Shown here: positions 36,779 through 50,147 of the stretch, piece by piece | How the letters are laid out: every line of letters starts with the position of its first letter | Numbering within the stretch: position 1 is the stretch's first letter | Assembly (NCBI GenBank): GCA_963277665.1 | Contig: OY728136.1 | Coordinates: 1,971,782,576-1,971,846,575 of the forward strand | Direction of reading: 5' to 3' | Origin: Viscum album | Taxonomy: Eukaryota > Streptophyta > Magnoliopsida > Santalales > Viscaceae | Length of the DNA: 64,000 nt | Notes under the pieces: generated by a model | What the model saw: the letters and a program-made list of their open reading frames with translations, nothing else | The model's database searches: none | Told to the model about the DNA's origin: nothing | Position numbers and translations under genes: made by a program

Positions 36779-38364
36779 TGTTACACCCCAAGCTTCCACG
36801 GTACGTTTCCCTTCGAATAATGCAATGGCGTGCATTATACGCAACTTCGAGATTTTAACACACCACAACCAATCAAACTAGCCGTTATGAATAGTAATAC
36901 CTAATTTTTAAAATTTTATAAATTCTATCTCTCAAAATGGACTTCATTTTTGGATTCAGAATATATAAATTATTCTAGGGTGAAATTTTTGTACTTTTTA
37001 GATAACTTTCATATTTTGATGAATAGTGAAAATTACAAAAGTTTAATTAAAATCAACTTTTTTAATAAAAATAATTAATAGTAATAAATTATGAATTTGA
37101 GTGGTTTTATAGTATAATTAGAATATATTATTACCATGTAATACAATTTGGGTCATTGAACATAATTTCACATTTAAACCAGACATAAACAAGTGCCAAT
37201 CTTTTGATAGTTATTATCTCTTAAAAACACGCTTTTTGTTTTTACAACGGTAATTAATTTTAAATTAATTTCTGCCACTTCTGTGTTTTGAATTTGGAAA
37301 AATGGATTCCATATTTTGAATCAGTATGTTCAAATTGTGTAAATAGGTAACTTTTATTTTTAGACATTTTCGATAATTACTTCAGTAAATATTTTATTTA
37401 CCATGGTTAAAGGGTAAATCTGGTAAACAAGGGTTAAAAAATAATATTATAATAATAATAAATTACCCTAAAACGTGTCTTAACCCTATTGGTTAATACA
37501 TTGTCTACCATGGGCATCTTTGGGTCGATTTTGGGACCTCATGGATCCACTTGTAAGTGATAATGACACTTTATTTTAATTAAGATAAAATAAATACAAA
37601 AATGACACAAGCATATATCTTTTAGAAAAACAATTGTTACATAGGGTTATATATGTTGTATTTTAGACTATAAATATTCATTATAAATATAATACGATTT
37701 CCTACATAATGATATTTTATTTATAATTTTTAGACATTAAAGAAGTTAATTTATCTATGACACAATGGTGATGCAGTAATTACCATAATAGTGAAAAATT
37801 AGAATAATTGATATTATAAATACCCAAATAAATATAATTTGAGACTTTTATTGAATTACACTAATTTTATAGGTTAATATTACATATTAGTATTGATTTA
37901 ATTAAATATTTTTGAAGTAATCATTCTGTTATGTGTTTCAAAAAAATCAACTATTGAATAGTGTCAAAATTGACATAAAAGAGTTTTTAAAACAAATATT
38001 ATATTATTAATTGATATTAAATTTCTAAAAATCTAAAGCTCAGCTAAGAGACTTATATAATGATATTTTTATCATTAATGGACCACTTGGGGGGTCTCTT
38101 GGATGTATATAGTATGTTTATTAACTATATAATATAAAACTACAAACTGACATGGTAAATGTCAAACTAATTAACTAAGAGTTAATACTTAAAGATAAGG
38201 TTAATATAGTAACCCAAACCTGTCTAAATTCTATTGGTTGAATGTTTTGAGACCTATCCCCACCTTAACATTTAAATAATCAACTTTTCATCCATTATAA
38301 ACCGAATATGAATTTATTATAAATTAATATTTCTAGCTTTTCCAAAGATGCCCCTCACCCCTCT

Positions 38365-38372
38365 TATAAAAG
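38365..38372 (+). promoter_or_regulatory. TATA box of the 3' LTR of B
   Basis: TATAAAAG in the same context as at 31,435. Confidence 0.7.
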
Positions 38373-38714
38373 GGCACTCCTCCTTCTCATTTCTTCACAC
38401 CTTCAAAGCCTTTTGGTTCGGCCAACCCCTGACCAAATACTCTCTAAACTTCCCTCAATAAAACCTAGAGGCCTTATTTTGATCATAAAGCTATCCTAAG
38501 GAGCCCTTTTAATCAAATCAAAAGGAAGAACCCGAAGAAGAGGTAATGTATTCACCACCCCTTTTCAAGTTCCATTCTTCTTCCACTTCTTCTTTCTTTG
38601 TTATTACCATTATAAAATAATAACTCCAGTATCATATATATAATGTGATGTTATTATAAATATGGTACAACCATATTTAGTATTCTATCCATCCTTTGAA
38701 TAAAATGTCACCAT

Positions 38715-38940
38715 ACGTGCATACGTACGGCTTACCGTCTCCACGTCGTGGTGTAATTGCTATTAATTATATTATTATTTGGATGGGTATAATAATGATA
38801 TGTAACTCATGTAAATAATAAATATAACATGATAATGATTCTGTATATATGATATACCATCCAATTATATATTATTTTAACATCAAAATAATGATATTGT
38901 CGCTCGTGCGTACGTACGGACTACCGTCTCCACGAACGCA
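38715..38940 (+). promoter_or_regulatory. Paired GTACGTAC motifs, 3' LTR of B
   Basis: Copies at 38,715-38,750 and 38,901-38,940 in direct orientation, 186 bases apart, as in the 5' LTR. Confidence 0.5.
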
Positions 38941-41146
38941 ATGAGATTCATTCTCCATCATATCCATTCAAGTATAATTATAATTTTATTATTTAAAAAT
39001 AGTATCTAAGGACTTGATATAATTCTGTATATGAATAATATACATCCCATTAATAACTAATATGGCTCACATAACAAAGAATATAAAGTAAAATGAACCC
39101 GTTAACACCCGAAATGACGATAATTCTAAGATATTATTAACAAATCAATGTTAAAAGATCATATATGATGTCATATTAAATTAAATGATTCTTGTATAAT
39201 TCAATAAAAATTATTTAACCATTATACATTAGGTTAACCTACCATCGACCAAGGAAAAAGTACCAAGAAAGGGGTTTCTTATCTCACTTTTAATTTCGTG
39301 AGAATTCCATTGTTCACCACTTATTTATTGCATGTGGTGTATGTGTACTACACATAATTGTATTCATTGTGTATTATACTTTAATTTATGGGTATTTACA
39401 TCATCACTGTATGGTCCTTCTTTCATGGGTGTATGTTTCATAAGATACCAAATCGATAAGGGAATTTTAAATTTCAATTTGCATTTATTCGGCTTTACGC
39501 AAACTCCATTGATTATTTTACTCCGAGATTATGTGTGGAATCACTATTCATTTGCTTATGTCATAATTTCCACTTCCATTTTTTGTGGATATACTTTTGA
39601 TACACATAATCACTCCATTTATAATTTCTCAAGTCATCGATATGAATTTGATAAGAGTAATTTTAACTCATTCTCCATTTGTTGAGTTAAACATCCAATT
39701 CATTGGTGTTGTTTTTACAAGAATATGTGTGAATGTCATTTTATTGTTTTACACTGAATATCCAATCATAATTAGTATATTTATATTTTTCACACATAAT
39801 TATGTCATTGATTTATCCTTAACCTAAGGATACAACCTTTATGAGAGATTTCATCTCAATTTACATTCCATTGAGACTTCTTTGTTGTTATACACCAAAT
39901 CACTTTTATGTGGTGTATATAATGTACTTTGACATAGTATATCATGAATTCCTTTATTCTAATGATATTACAATGTTTTTATTACCTCAATTATTTGTAT
40001 TCAAGTGTCTCTCTTTTGGTTAGAAACTCTAACTAAAATACCATTTTTAAATGTTTTAAAGACTTATTCTTCTAAATCTTGATCATTAATGTCCATGTTT
40101 TAAAAATGGTTTTAAGGATTTATTTATATGGAAATTAATGTTTTAAAATTAAAACTCCTTTTAAAAGTTTCAAAGTTGTATGGGACACTTTGATTCAAAA
40201 ATATATTTTTAAATGGCTTCTTGACAAATAGTGTGACTTTTAAATGATTTCAAGAAAAAGGGGGGTATTTCTCTCAAATAGTTTTGATGATTATTTTTAT
40301 CTATGTCAAAATCCTTCATTATTCTTGATTGAGGTTAATGTGATACAATAAAATCTTCCATATTGTATCGAATGAGTTATATTTGACAGTGGATGTTCTA
40401 TTTTTATAACATTCTTGGTTTGTGGTTAAAGTATTGACATTTCGTATGCTAGTTTTAATACGAATGTTTATGTTATGTTTAAACCTGTTCATATGAGGAA
40501 TGCATTGGACTTAATAAGTGACGGGTGGAGCCCACTATAGCTCCTCGATGTATCAGTAGGTCTCATGAGACTTTTTAGTGTCTTGGAACAAGGCCTTGGC
40601 AAAATCTTATTTGTAGTCTTGGCACGAGGCCTTGGATATGTGGTTATGATAGTCTGGAATTATGCATTCCATCATTATGAAAGTGGTTATTGATATTGCA
40701 TGTGATCATTCGACTAGTAGAATATCCATGTGAGTATGTAAATGGAATTAATTTATTTTATCTTTTCTATTTTATGCTGAAGTTCAAGTTTAAAAGGCTA
40801 TAGTTTTAGTTATAAACTGCCTTAAGTGTTTATGCTTATCTATGAAAGCTTCTGCTATAATGTTATCCTTACTGAGCATCTGAGCTCACCCCTTTCAATG
40901 TTTTATTTTTCCCAGGATTATGAAGAAGTAATTTATGAATGACCTGCAGGGATAGTATGAGGGGATATGAAGAAAAGATGTTGTTTTAGTTTTTTTGTCC
41001 TTATGATGTAATGTAAGACTTATGAATATATCTAGAGTTTCCAAGACTACTAAACTAATCGGTCTTTCGAGACATGATCCTTTGTGATCATGCCAATGTT
41101 ATGTAATAATACACCGACTCTGGGTTTCTAGGGTCAGGTCGTTACA

Positions 41147-41151
41147 CCTTC
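41147..41151. repeat. Target-site duplication of element B, right copy (CCTTC)
   Basis: One base different from the left copy CCTTA; the A sequence resumes with TGCCTAAGG. Confidence 0.85.
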
Positions 41152-42856
41152 TGCCTAAGGTAAGTCTTATAATGGGAGTATAGGGAGGTAGGGATCTTAA
41201 TTGGGTAGAGGTTGGACAAACCAAAAGTCTTGATAGGTGTGAGGAATTGGATAGAAGTGGTGTCTTTTTAAAAGGGGGAGGAGGGTCTCTTTTGAAAAAA
41301 CTTAAAGTAATATTTTATAATAAATTCATATTCGGTTTCTAATTGCTCTAAAGTGTAATATTCAAATATTAAGGCGGGGAGGGGTCTAAATTATTTCAAC
41401 CAGTAGATTTTAGATAGGTTTGAGTCATTATATTAACCTTATATTTTAGTATTAACTCTTCGTTAATTACTTTGACACTTACCATGTTACATTGTATTTT
41501 TATATTATATAGTTAATAAACATACTATATACCTCCAAGAGACCCACAAGTGGTCCACTAATGATACAACTATCATGATACAAGTCCTTTGTCCGATCCT
41601 TAAATTTTTAGGAATTTAATATCAATTAATAATATAATATTTGTTTTAAAAACACTTTTGTGTCAATTTTGACACTATTTGGTATTTGATTTTTTTGAAA
41701 ATCATAACAGCATGATTACTTCTAAAAAAGTTAATTAAATATATCCTAACATGTCATATTAACCTGTAATATTCATAAAATTAATTAAAAGTCTCAAATT
41801 ATATTTATTTGGGTATTTATAATATCAATTATATTAATATTTCACTAAAAGATAATTACTGCATCATCATTGTGTCATAAATAAATTAAATTAATCAATT
41901 TCTAAAAATTATAAATAAACTACCATTATTTATTAAATCTTTTTATCTTTCTAATTTATATTTATAGTCTAAAATCCAACATATATATCCCTATGTAAAA
42001 ATTATTTTGCTAAAAGATATATGTTTATGTAATTTTTTGTATTTACTTTAACTTAATTAATATAAAGTGTAATTATCACTTACAAGTGGATCAATGGGGT
42101 CCTAAAATCTACCCCAAGATTCTAATGGTCGGATATGTATCAACCAATAGGTTTAAGACATGTTTTAGGGTAATTTATTATAATTATAATATTATTTTGT
42201 TTACCCTTATTTAACGGATTTACCCTTTAACCATGGTAAATAAAATATTTACTGAAATAATTATTCAAAATGTCTAAAAATAGAATTTACCTATTTACAC
42301 AATTTTGACATCATTATTTCAAATATGGAGTCCATTTTTCCAAATTCAACACACAGAAGTGGCATAAATTAATTTAAAATTAATTCATGCGTTCAAAAAA
42401 AAGCGTGTTTTTAAGAGATAATAACTATCAAAAGATTGACAGTTGTTTATGTTCGGTTTAAATGTGAAATTATGTACAATTACCAACATTGTATTAAATG
42501 TTAAAAATATATTCTAAATACACTTTCAAACAACTCAAATTCATAATTTCTCACAATTAATTATTTTTATTTAAAAAGTTTTTTTAATTAAAATTTAGTA
42601 ATTTTCACTATTCATCAAAATATGATGGTTATCCGAAAAGTACCAAAATTTCAACCTTGGATAATTTTGATATTATAAATACAAAAATTAAGTCCATTTT
42701 TAGAGATAAAATTTATAAAATTTCAATAATTGGGTATTACTATTCATAAAGGCTACATTGATTTGTCGTGGTGTGTGTTAGAACTCGAAGTTGCGTACAA
42801 CACACGATGCTGTATTATTCAAAGAGAAGAATACCGTAGAAGATTGGGGAGTTACA
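41152..42856 (-). repeat. 5' LTR of element A, outer part with the promoter
   Basis: It resumes the match to the 3' LTR of A (23,37x-25,084) and ends at GGAGTTACA before GTATG. The TATA position 41,264-41,271 reads TTAAAAAG on the minus strand instead of TATAAAAG, so the box is lost. B now separates this promoter half from the donor site and the interior. Confidence 0.95.
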
Positions 42857-42861
42857 GTATG
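42857..42861. repeat. Target-site duplication of element A, right copy (GTATG)
   Basis: Identical to 20,902-20,906. Confidence 0.95.
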
Positions 42862-45800
42862 ATATTGGCCAAACTATATAGGTGTGATGTGTTGATGATG
42901 GTAGGATACGGGGTGGACTTTTATAATTGTAAGAGAGTATGCACTTGTCAATTTTTAAAAGAAATCTGTGATCCCATGTTATTACATAGAAAAGGTCATC
43001 ATGGAAATTATTCAACCCTTAGAACTAATAATGTCTAAAAATTTCCATAAGATATATTTTTACATGTGTATAGGTAAATTTGACCATTATTGTTTTAGTT
43101 AAACCCCCATTAAACATATTTTTATCTGAATTATGGTAATTAATTCTACATTCAATGTTCCTTTTGGTGAAAAATTATGTATCCATTTTTAGAAATTATT
43201 TTTTATTTTGTTACAGAATATGTAATAACTATTTTAAAATTCTATAAACATAACTAAAAAGTAAATATGAAAATAATCATGCATATTTATCTAGAATGTT
43301 AGTTTTTAAGTGAAATTTTTCTAATGTTGAGAAAGATTTTGCATCCAATTTCAACTTGAAATTAAATCTTATGACTTACATTTGTCAAATAGATGATTTA
43401 TTTATAGAATTTAACATTGAAACAAATTTTAAATATAAATTATCATTATAAATAATGTGAATAAAATATAGTTTTAATTAAAAATATGTTTTCACTATTC
43501 ATAAAAAATGACGATTAAAAAAATAAAGAATTTACCCTTTTATTATTTTAGAATTATTAATTATAGAGTGTTTTTTATTCATTAAAATTATATTTCAAAT
43601 TTTTTAAAAAAATTGAATTTTTATTGTTTACAAAAACAAATGATATTATTTTTCGTAAATATTTTTTTTTCAAAACGTATAAAGGCTTTAGAAAAACATA
43701 TGTATTTCATTATCAATATGTTTCAATTTGTTTAAAATGATCATAATAAATAAATATTTTTTTTATATTTATTTAATAATTGTTAGGGATACGTGATATA
43801 GGTTGGTTTTAAATGTCTATATTAATTATATGTTGTGGTTTTGTCAAAACTCAATGTTTTGGGTCACCCATAACTACCAGGTGTTATGTGTGATGAAGGA
43901 TAACCAATAGTGGCATGTAATAAAAGATTGTCTTGATGTTATTTTAACACAATCCATAAAAAAAATTATTAAAAAAATTATTCTTAGAAACATGAGGTTA
44001 TAAATAAAAAGAACCTAGAGCATTGGTATGGGGTAGATCCTTCTTATAAATGGTCACAACCACCCCAATGTTAGTGTTTGATTTATGTGGGTGTTGATGT
44101 GGAGGAAATAATTACCCTACTCCCCTATGTTGAGTATACTCTTATGAACCCGCATGAGTTTTTATTTTTTATATTTTTTTCATGTAATGATCTACATATT
44201 ATAAAGGAAATTCCCTCGTTGAATGAATAAATTCTTTTTTATGTAATGTTGTAATAAAAAATACAAGACATAATTTTTTAGACCATTATAAGTTATATCG
44301 TATTATATTTAGAAGAATATAAAGTACCAACTCCATTTAAAATATTGTTATTATATTGTGATCATATGATTAGTATATATATATATAAGACATTTATTAT
44401 TAAATTTGAAACATTAAAATAGAGTTAAAACATCAACCAGTATAACCATAACCTATGAATCCCAATTACCAAAATAATTGCCTGAGATATAACACCTAGT
44501 AATTTTCAATGACCAAGCCATGTAATAAAAAAACCACTAAATAATTAATGAATATTTTTTTAGAAAATAATCAAACTCATCAAGGTCTCGTGCCATATAA
44601 TGTTAACCTAAACACCCCTAGAACATCTCATCGTAATGCACCTTAAATATAGGGAATTAAATAGTGTAATTTAGGACAATGTTTCTTGAAAATAAAAAAA
44701 AAATATTTATATATTTCCTATAAAACCATAATAATTATTTTCTTTTATAATTCTTATAGTATAAATTATTAAATAACATGTTTCTTAATAATTTTATTTT
44801 GATTTCAATAAATAGATATTGTACTTTTACAAGAAATATAGTTTTAATAATGACACTCTTTTGGATAGATTCATTAATTTTATTTAAAAAACGTTTATTT
44901 TAATAAAATATTGTTATAAAACATAATTTATTTAATTATAAATTATAAAATACATATGTGAAGTCAAAGGGAATTTTTATAATGGTCTGAAAACTATAAT
45001 TGTCAAAAATCGTATCTTTTAAATAAAAAACGATTTTAAAAAATATTAAAATAAAAAATTTAGAAAATTATTTGGTTAAAATAAATATTAATTATAACAT
45101 TAGAACATCAAAATTATACAATTATGAATTTTTATAATTATTTTGAGACAATAAATTAAATATCAAATATGAAAAAAGATATTTATATGGTGTATTATTA
45201 AATCCTAAAATCCCAAAAGTGATGTAATAATTACAATAAAGATAATACAATTCTAAAATTATGTTCCCCATTTTAAAAAAAATGTGCACTTTATGTTATT
45301 TTATTTCTTTTATATACCCTTAATGAATCAACCAAATATTATTTTATATATTAATATTTTTAAATAATTTCATTATAAAAATGACCCTTTTCTGAATCAC
45401 CAATTGTATTAGTTAAAAAATTTAGGGTCATTGAATTAAAAAATAATCCAATACACTACCCTTGGGTATATACTATTGGAAACCCCCTAGGGATTGTATT
45501 GGCTTCCCATTAATTTACGGTATAGAGTCCAAAACCTATGTCCACAAATGAATAAATAATTTTGATCTATTTCTATATATAATTCCATTAATCAACCCAT
45601 TTATCTTCAGTAAAACCACTTGGATAATGAATTAACTCTAACATTCACTCTCAAGATACCTCCCATCATTCTTCGAATACCTCATTGAACACCTCCCAAG
45701 CTATTATATCCACCCACTCAAGGTAAAAGATCTATCCTCCTTTTTATTCATGACCATCATTATGTTATGACTTTTATATACAAATTTTTAGGTTGGAATA

Positions 45801-46212
45801 TGATTATATATATATATATATCATTCATTAGTTATGATACCCATGTATTAATAGACCCTATTTTATCTCATTCACTAATTCAATAATGCCTTATGTCCAC
45901 CTGTTTTCCTTTTGAAATTATCATCCAATATTCTATTTCAAAAATTTGTATTGTGAATAAGATTCTCCATTCTCAATCAATGGTATTAAACTTGTTTAAT
46001 CTATTAATAATTTATTATTAAATCCATATATGTACCCCTCACTCCAAAATCATGAGGTTGAAATTGATTAAATACATCCATATGTTTTATGATCTATGTG
46101 GAACACATATGATAGCACATGATAAGAAAGTGATGGATGGTTAAAATTTTTAATACCCCATGAATGGATTTGATAATTTTTTTTCTCAAGAGAGTCAATG
46201 TTGAGTGAATGA
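42862..46212. other. Spacer between A and C, perhaps part of an old plus-strand LTR
   Basis: About 3.35 kb, AT-rich, no coding domain seen. At 45,574-45,582 there is a TATATATA, followed by a C/T-rich run (about 45,640-45,720) and CACTCAAG/GTAAAAG. That order of TATA, pyrimidine-rich leader and donor-like site resembles the promoter region of the B LTRs, so this may be the remains of an LTR that once belonged to Gy-3. Short (TA)n runs occur at 44,374-44,387 and 45,805-45,821. Confidence 0.3.
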
Positions 46213-46217
46213 TATGT
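46213..46217. repeat. Target-site duplication of element C, left copy (TATGT)
   Basis: TATGT precedes the LTR start TGTAACGCCCC; the identical TATGT follows the element at 57,050-57,054. Confidence 0.95.
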
Positions 46218-46809
46218 TGTAACGCCCCGACCCCAGTTACCCAAAGTTGGTGCATTATTACATAACATTGGCATGATCAAAAGAAAGATCAAATCTCGAA
46301 AGACCGATTGGTTTAGTAGCCTTGGAAACACTAGATATATTCATAATGTTTTACATTACATTATAAGGTGAAAAACTAATACAACAACATATTGTCTCCA
46401 TATTCCACACTATTATCCCCTCATAATATCCCTGCAGGTCATTCGTAATTTACTTCTTCACATCCTGGGAAAAATAAAACATAGAAAAGGGGTGAGCTCA
46501 AATTCCCAGTAAGGATTACAATATAGCGGAAACTTTCATAAATAAGAATAAACATTTAAGGCAGTGTATAACTGAAACAAAAGTCTTTTCAACATGAACT
46601 TCAATATATTATGGAAAAAATAAAATGAAATAATTCCATTTACTTATTCACATGGATATTTTACTAATCAAATAATCACATGCAATATCAATAACCACTA
46701 TCATAATGATGGAATGTATAATGCCAGACTATCATAACAACATAGCCAAGGCCTCGTGCCAAGAATACAAAAAATATTTTGTCAAGGACTTGTTCAAAGA
46801 CACTAGTAT

Positions 46810-46854
46810 GTCTCATGAGACCTACCGATGCATCGAGGAGCTATAACGGGCTCC
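46810..46854 (-). other. Palindrome and hairpin block, 3' LTR of C
   Basis: GTCTCATGAGAC, CGATGCATCG and GGAGC...GCTCC in the same order as in A and B; two direct repeats of the CCAAGGCCTCGTGCCAAGA type lie just before it (about 46,744-46,800). Confidence 0.6.
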
Positions 46855-47844
46855 ACCCGTCACATATTAAGTCCAATGCATTCCCATATGAAAAGGTTTA
46901 AAAATAACATAAACATTCGCATTAAAACTAGAATACGAAATGTCAATACTTTCACTATAAACTATGAACGGTATAAAAATAGCACATTCACAGTCAAACA
47001 TATCACAAAACCTTCAATACAATATAGAATTTTTGTATCATAATAAATCAACTTCAAATAAACGTAAAATCCATCAAAGGATGTTGACATAGATGAAATC
47101 AAAAACTCTTTTTAGAGAAATATATCTTTCTATTTTGAAATCATTTAAGAGTCATATATTTATGAAATAAAACATTTTCTTTGAAAATATTCTTATAATC
47201 TTGTAAGGGAATCTTTGACGGTTTTATAACGGCGGAAAATAACCACACCCGCTGTATAAGTTAAAAAAACATTCTTACCTTAATTCTGTCGAAAAGGTTA
47301 AAAAGCACCTTGTTTGGAAAACGACGGAAATATTCCTTTATAAAACTCTTATAAAAAGTCTAACAAGGGTATAAATGAATTTAACCCATATTCTTTTAAA
47401 TAGTAAAAATGTTTTGAAATACATTTTTAAGAAACATGGATGTGGATGATAAAGAGATCCCAGTAGATTATTACGTATAAACAACCTCGGATAATGAAGA
47501 GATTGTGAAATAACCCTTACCTTATACTTTTCCTTGGTTTAGGGTAGGTTAACCTCCTGTATAATGGTGAAATAATTTTTATTAAATTATAAAAGAATCA
47601 TATATATTAATATGATATCATATATGATCTTTTAACATTGCTTTGTTAATAATATCTTAGTATTATCGTCGTTTTGGGTGTTAACTTACTCGTTTTCTTT
47701 TATATGTTTTGTTACGTAAGCCATGTTTTTCATGGATAGTATGTATCTTATTCATATCCAGAATGATATCAATTCCTTAAACATTATTTTTAAATCATCA
47801 AATTAAAATTATACTTGAATGGATACGATGGAGAATGAATCTCA

Positions 47845-48075
47845 TCGTGTTCGTGGAGACGGTAGTCCGTACATACGCACGAGCGACAATATCATTCTTT
47901 TGATATTAAAATAATATATAATTGGATAGTATATCATATATAAAGAATCATTATCATGTTATATTTATTATTTACATGAGTTACACATCATTATTATACC
48001 CATCCAAATAATAATATATTGAATAACAATTACACCACGACGTGGAGACGGTAAGTTGTACGTACGCACGTATGG
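47845..48075 (-). promoter_or_regulatory. Paired GTACGTAC motifs, 3' LTR of C
   Basis: Copies at 47,845-47,886 (core has one change, GTACATAC) and 48,036-48,075, same orientation, spacing about 190 bases. Confidence 0.5.
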
Positions 48076-48413
48076 TGACATGTTATTCAAAGGGTGGATA
48101 GAATACTGAATATTTTTTTACATTATTTATAATAACATCACAGTATATATAATATACTGGATTTATTATTTTAGAATTCTAATAACAAAGAAAGAATAAG
48201 TGGATGAATAAATGAATTTGAAAATGGGTGGTGAAAACATTACCTCTTCTTCGGGTTCTTCCTTTTGATTTGATCAAAAGGGCTCCTTATGTTTGATTTA
48301 TGATCAAACTAAGGCCTCTAGGTTTTAGTGAGGGAAGTTGAGAGAGTATTTGGGCAGATTTTTGCCGATCCAAAAGGCTTTGAAGGTGTGAAGTAATGAG
48401 AAGGGGGAGTGCC

Positions 48414-48421
48414 CTTTTATA
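48414..48421 (-). promoter_or_regulatory. TATA box of the 3' LTR of C
   Basis: TATAAAAG on the minus strand, in the same context as in B. Confidence 0.7.
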
Positions 48422-50147
48422 AGAGGGGTGAGGGGAACCTTTGGAAAAGCTAGAAATATTAATTTATAATAAAATCATATTCGGTTTCTAATGGCTCAAA
48501 AGTTTATTATTCAATGGTTAAGGTAGGGATAGGTCAAAAAAAATTCAACCAATAGAATTTAGACATGTTTGGGTTACTATATTAACCTTATCTTTTATTT
48601 TTAACTCTTAGTTAATTAGTTTGGCATTTACCATGTCACTTTGTATTTTTTTATTATATAGTTAATAAACGTACTATATACATCCAAGATACACCCAAGT
48701 GGTCCATTAATGATACAACAATCATGATATAAGTCTCTTTTCCTAACCTTATATTTTTAGGAATTTAATATCAATTAATAATATAATATTTGTTTTAAAA
48801 ACTCTTTTATGTCAATTTTGACACTATTCAATAGTTGATTTTTGTTAAACTTATAACAGAATTATTACATCAAAAAAAAGTTAATTAAATCAATCCTAAT
48901 ATGTCATATTATCCTATAAAATTATTTTAATTCATTAAAAGTCTAAAATTATATTTATTTGGGTATTTATAATATCAATTATTTTAATTTTTCACTATTA
49001 TGGTAATTACTGCATCATCATTGTGTCATAAATAAATTACATTATTTAATGTCTAAAAATTATAAATAAAATATCATTTTGTATTAAATATTTTTATATT
49101 TCTAATTAATATTTACAATCTAATTTATCTTATGTATAACCCTATATTAAAAATGTTTTAGTAAATAAACATTGATTTTAACTCTTTTAACTCTTCTTTG
49201 AATTAAATAATAATAAATGTCCTAATCTAATCGAAGTGGACATAAATGATAAAATTTTATTCCTAAGGTTCTTTTTGGTCGAGATACACTTGTCAAATAG
49301 AATTAGGACATGTGTTAGGGTAATATAAATATCATTTTTACCCTTAATTACCCTATTTACTTTTAATCGTGGTAAATAAAAGTAAAAAGTTACTATTCAC
49401 CAACAATTATTTTCATCTCATTGAACCACATTTTACTTCTTGATATTAACCATGTCTCTCTGATTTTCTAAATTCCATTCACAGAAGCAGTAAAATTATG
49501 TTTTATGAAAAATTCAGTTTTTTAACTACCACTTAGTAGTTTCACTATTAATCAAAAATTGATGTTTTTCAGAACAATGCCAAAATTTCACCCTAAGCTA
49601 TAATTGATATTCCAAATTAAAAAATGATGCCTATTTTAAAAAATTCCAAGAATATTAGTTGCAATAATTAATTTTGTAATTAATTCCATATGTCACAACA
49701 AATAGCGTGTTTTTAAGAAACAATATATATCAAAAGATTGACAATTGTTTAGGTCCAATTTCAAAGTGAAATTAATTATAATGGACACAATTTGATAAAA
49801 TGGTAAAAATATATTCTAATTATACTTTAAAACCACTCAATAATATAATTTATCACTATAAATTATTTTGATAAAAAAAGTTGTTTTTAAGTATTTTTCA
49901 CTATTCATAAAATTGGAAGTTTTCAGAAAAATACCAAAAATTCAACTTATGATAATTTTGATATTTCGTATCCAAAAATGAAGTCCATTTTAAAACATAA
50001 TATATATATAATTTCAAAAAGTAGGTATTTCTATTCATAACGGCTAGTTTGATTGGTTGTGGTGTGTGTTAGAACTCGAAGTTGCGTACAACACACGCTA
50101 CTATATTATTCAGAGGAAAGCGTATCGTGGAAGCTTGGGATGTTTCA

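Larger units (their letters stand above)
29849..41146 (+). mobile_element. Element B: non-autonomous long-LTR gypsy element nested in A
   Basis: Plus-strand element: 5' LTR 29,849-34,215 (4,367 bp), internal 34,216-36,778 (2,563 bp), 3' LTR 36,779-41,146 (4,368 bp). The internal region has a tRNA-Met primer site, a gag remnant with three knuckle motifs, an antisense tRNA-like unit and a polypurine tract. No RT, RNase H or integrase motif occurs in the interior. By eye about 5-6% of bases differ between the LTRs in the first 230 bases sampled, less than in A or C, so B is the youngest insertion here. It lies inside the leader part of A's 5' LTR, in opposite orientation. Confidence 0.95.
36779..41146 (+). 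repeat. 3' LTR of element B
   Basis: It starts TGTTACACCCCAAGC and ends GGTCGTTACA. Length 4,368 bp against 4,367 bp for the 5' copy. Landmarks: TATA box 38,365-38,372, possible donor 38,543, GTACGTAC motifs 38,715-38,750 and 38,901-38,940, palindrome block about 40,527-40,572, acceptor 40,914-40,915 (CCCAG). Open stretches inside it (for example 39,332-39,685) have no family match and are treated as chance. Confidence 0.95.
20907..42856 (-). mobile_element. Element A: non-autonomous long-LTR gypsy element, interrupted by element B
   Basis: Minus-strand element: 3' LTR 20,907-25,084 (4,178 bp), internal 25,085-27,380 (2,296 bp), and 5' LTR 27,381-29,848 plus 41,152-42,856 (4,173 bp without B). 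LTR ends are TG...CA-type, and the perfect 5-bp duplication GTATG flanks it. The internal region has a tRNA-Met primer site, a gag remnant, a tRNA-like unit on the opposite strand and a polypurine tract, but no pol. Long LTRs with a short coding-poor interior match the LARD type of non-autonomous element. By eye, about 9% of bases differ between the LTRs in the first 155 bases sampled, so it is older than B, as the nesting demands. Confidence 0.95.

Noticed and set aside
39332..39827. Open frames of 117 and 80 codons in the 3' LTR of B
   Set aside because: Overlapping frames in LTR leader sequence; the equivalent 5' LTR region (about 32,400-32,880) has stops in the same frames. No known motif.
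42730..43038. Open frame of 102 codons crossing the outer edge of A
   Set aside because: It spans the LTR end and target duplication into flanking DNA, so it was created by the insertion; no motif.
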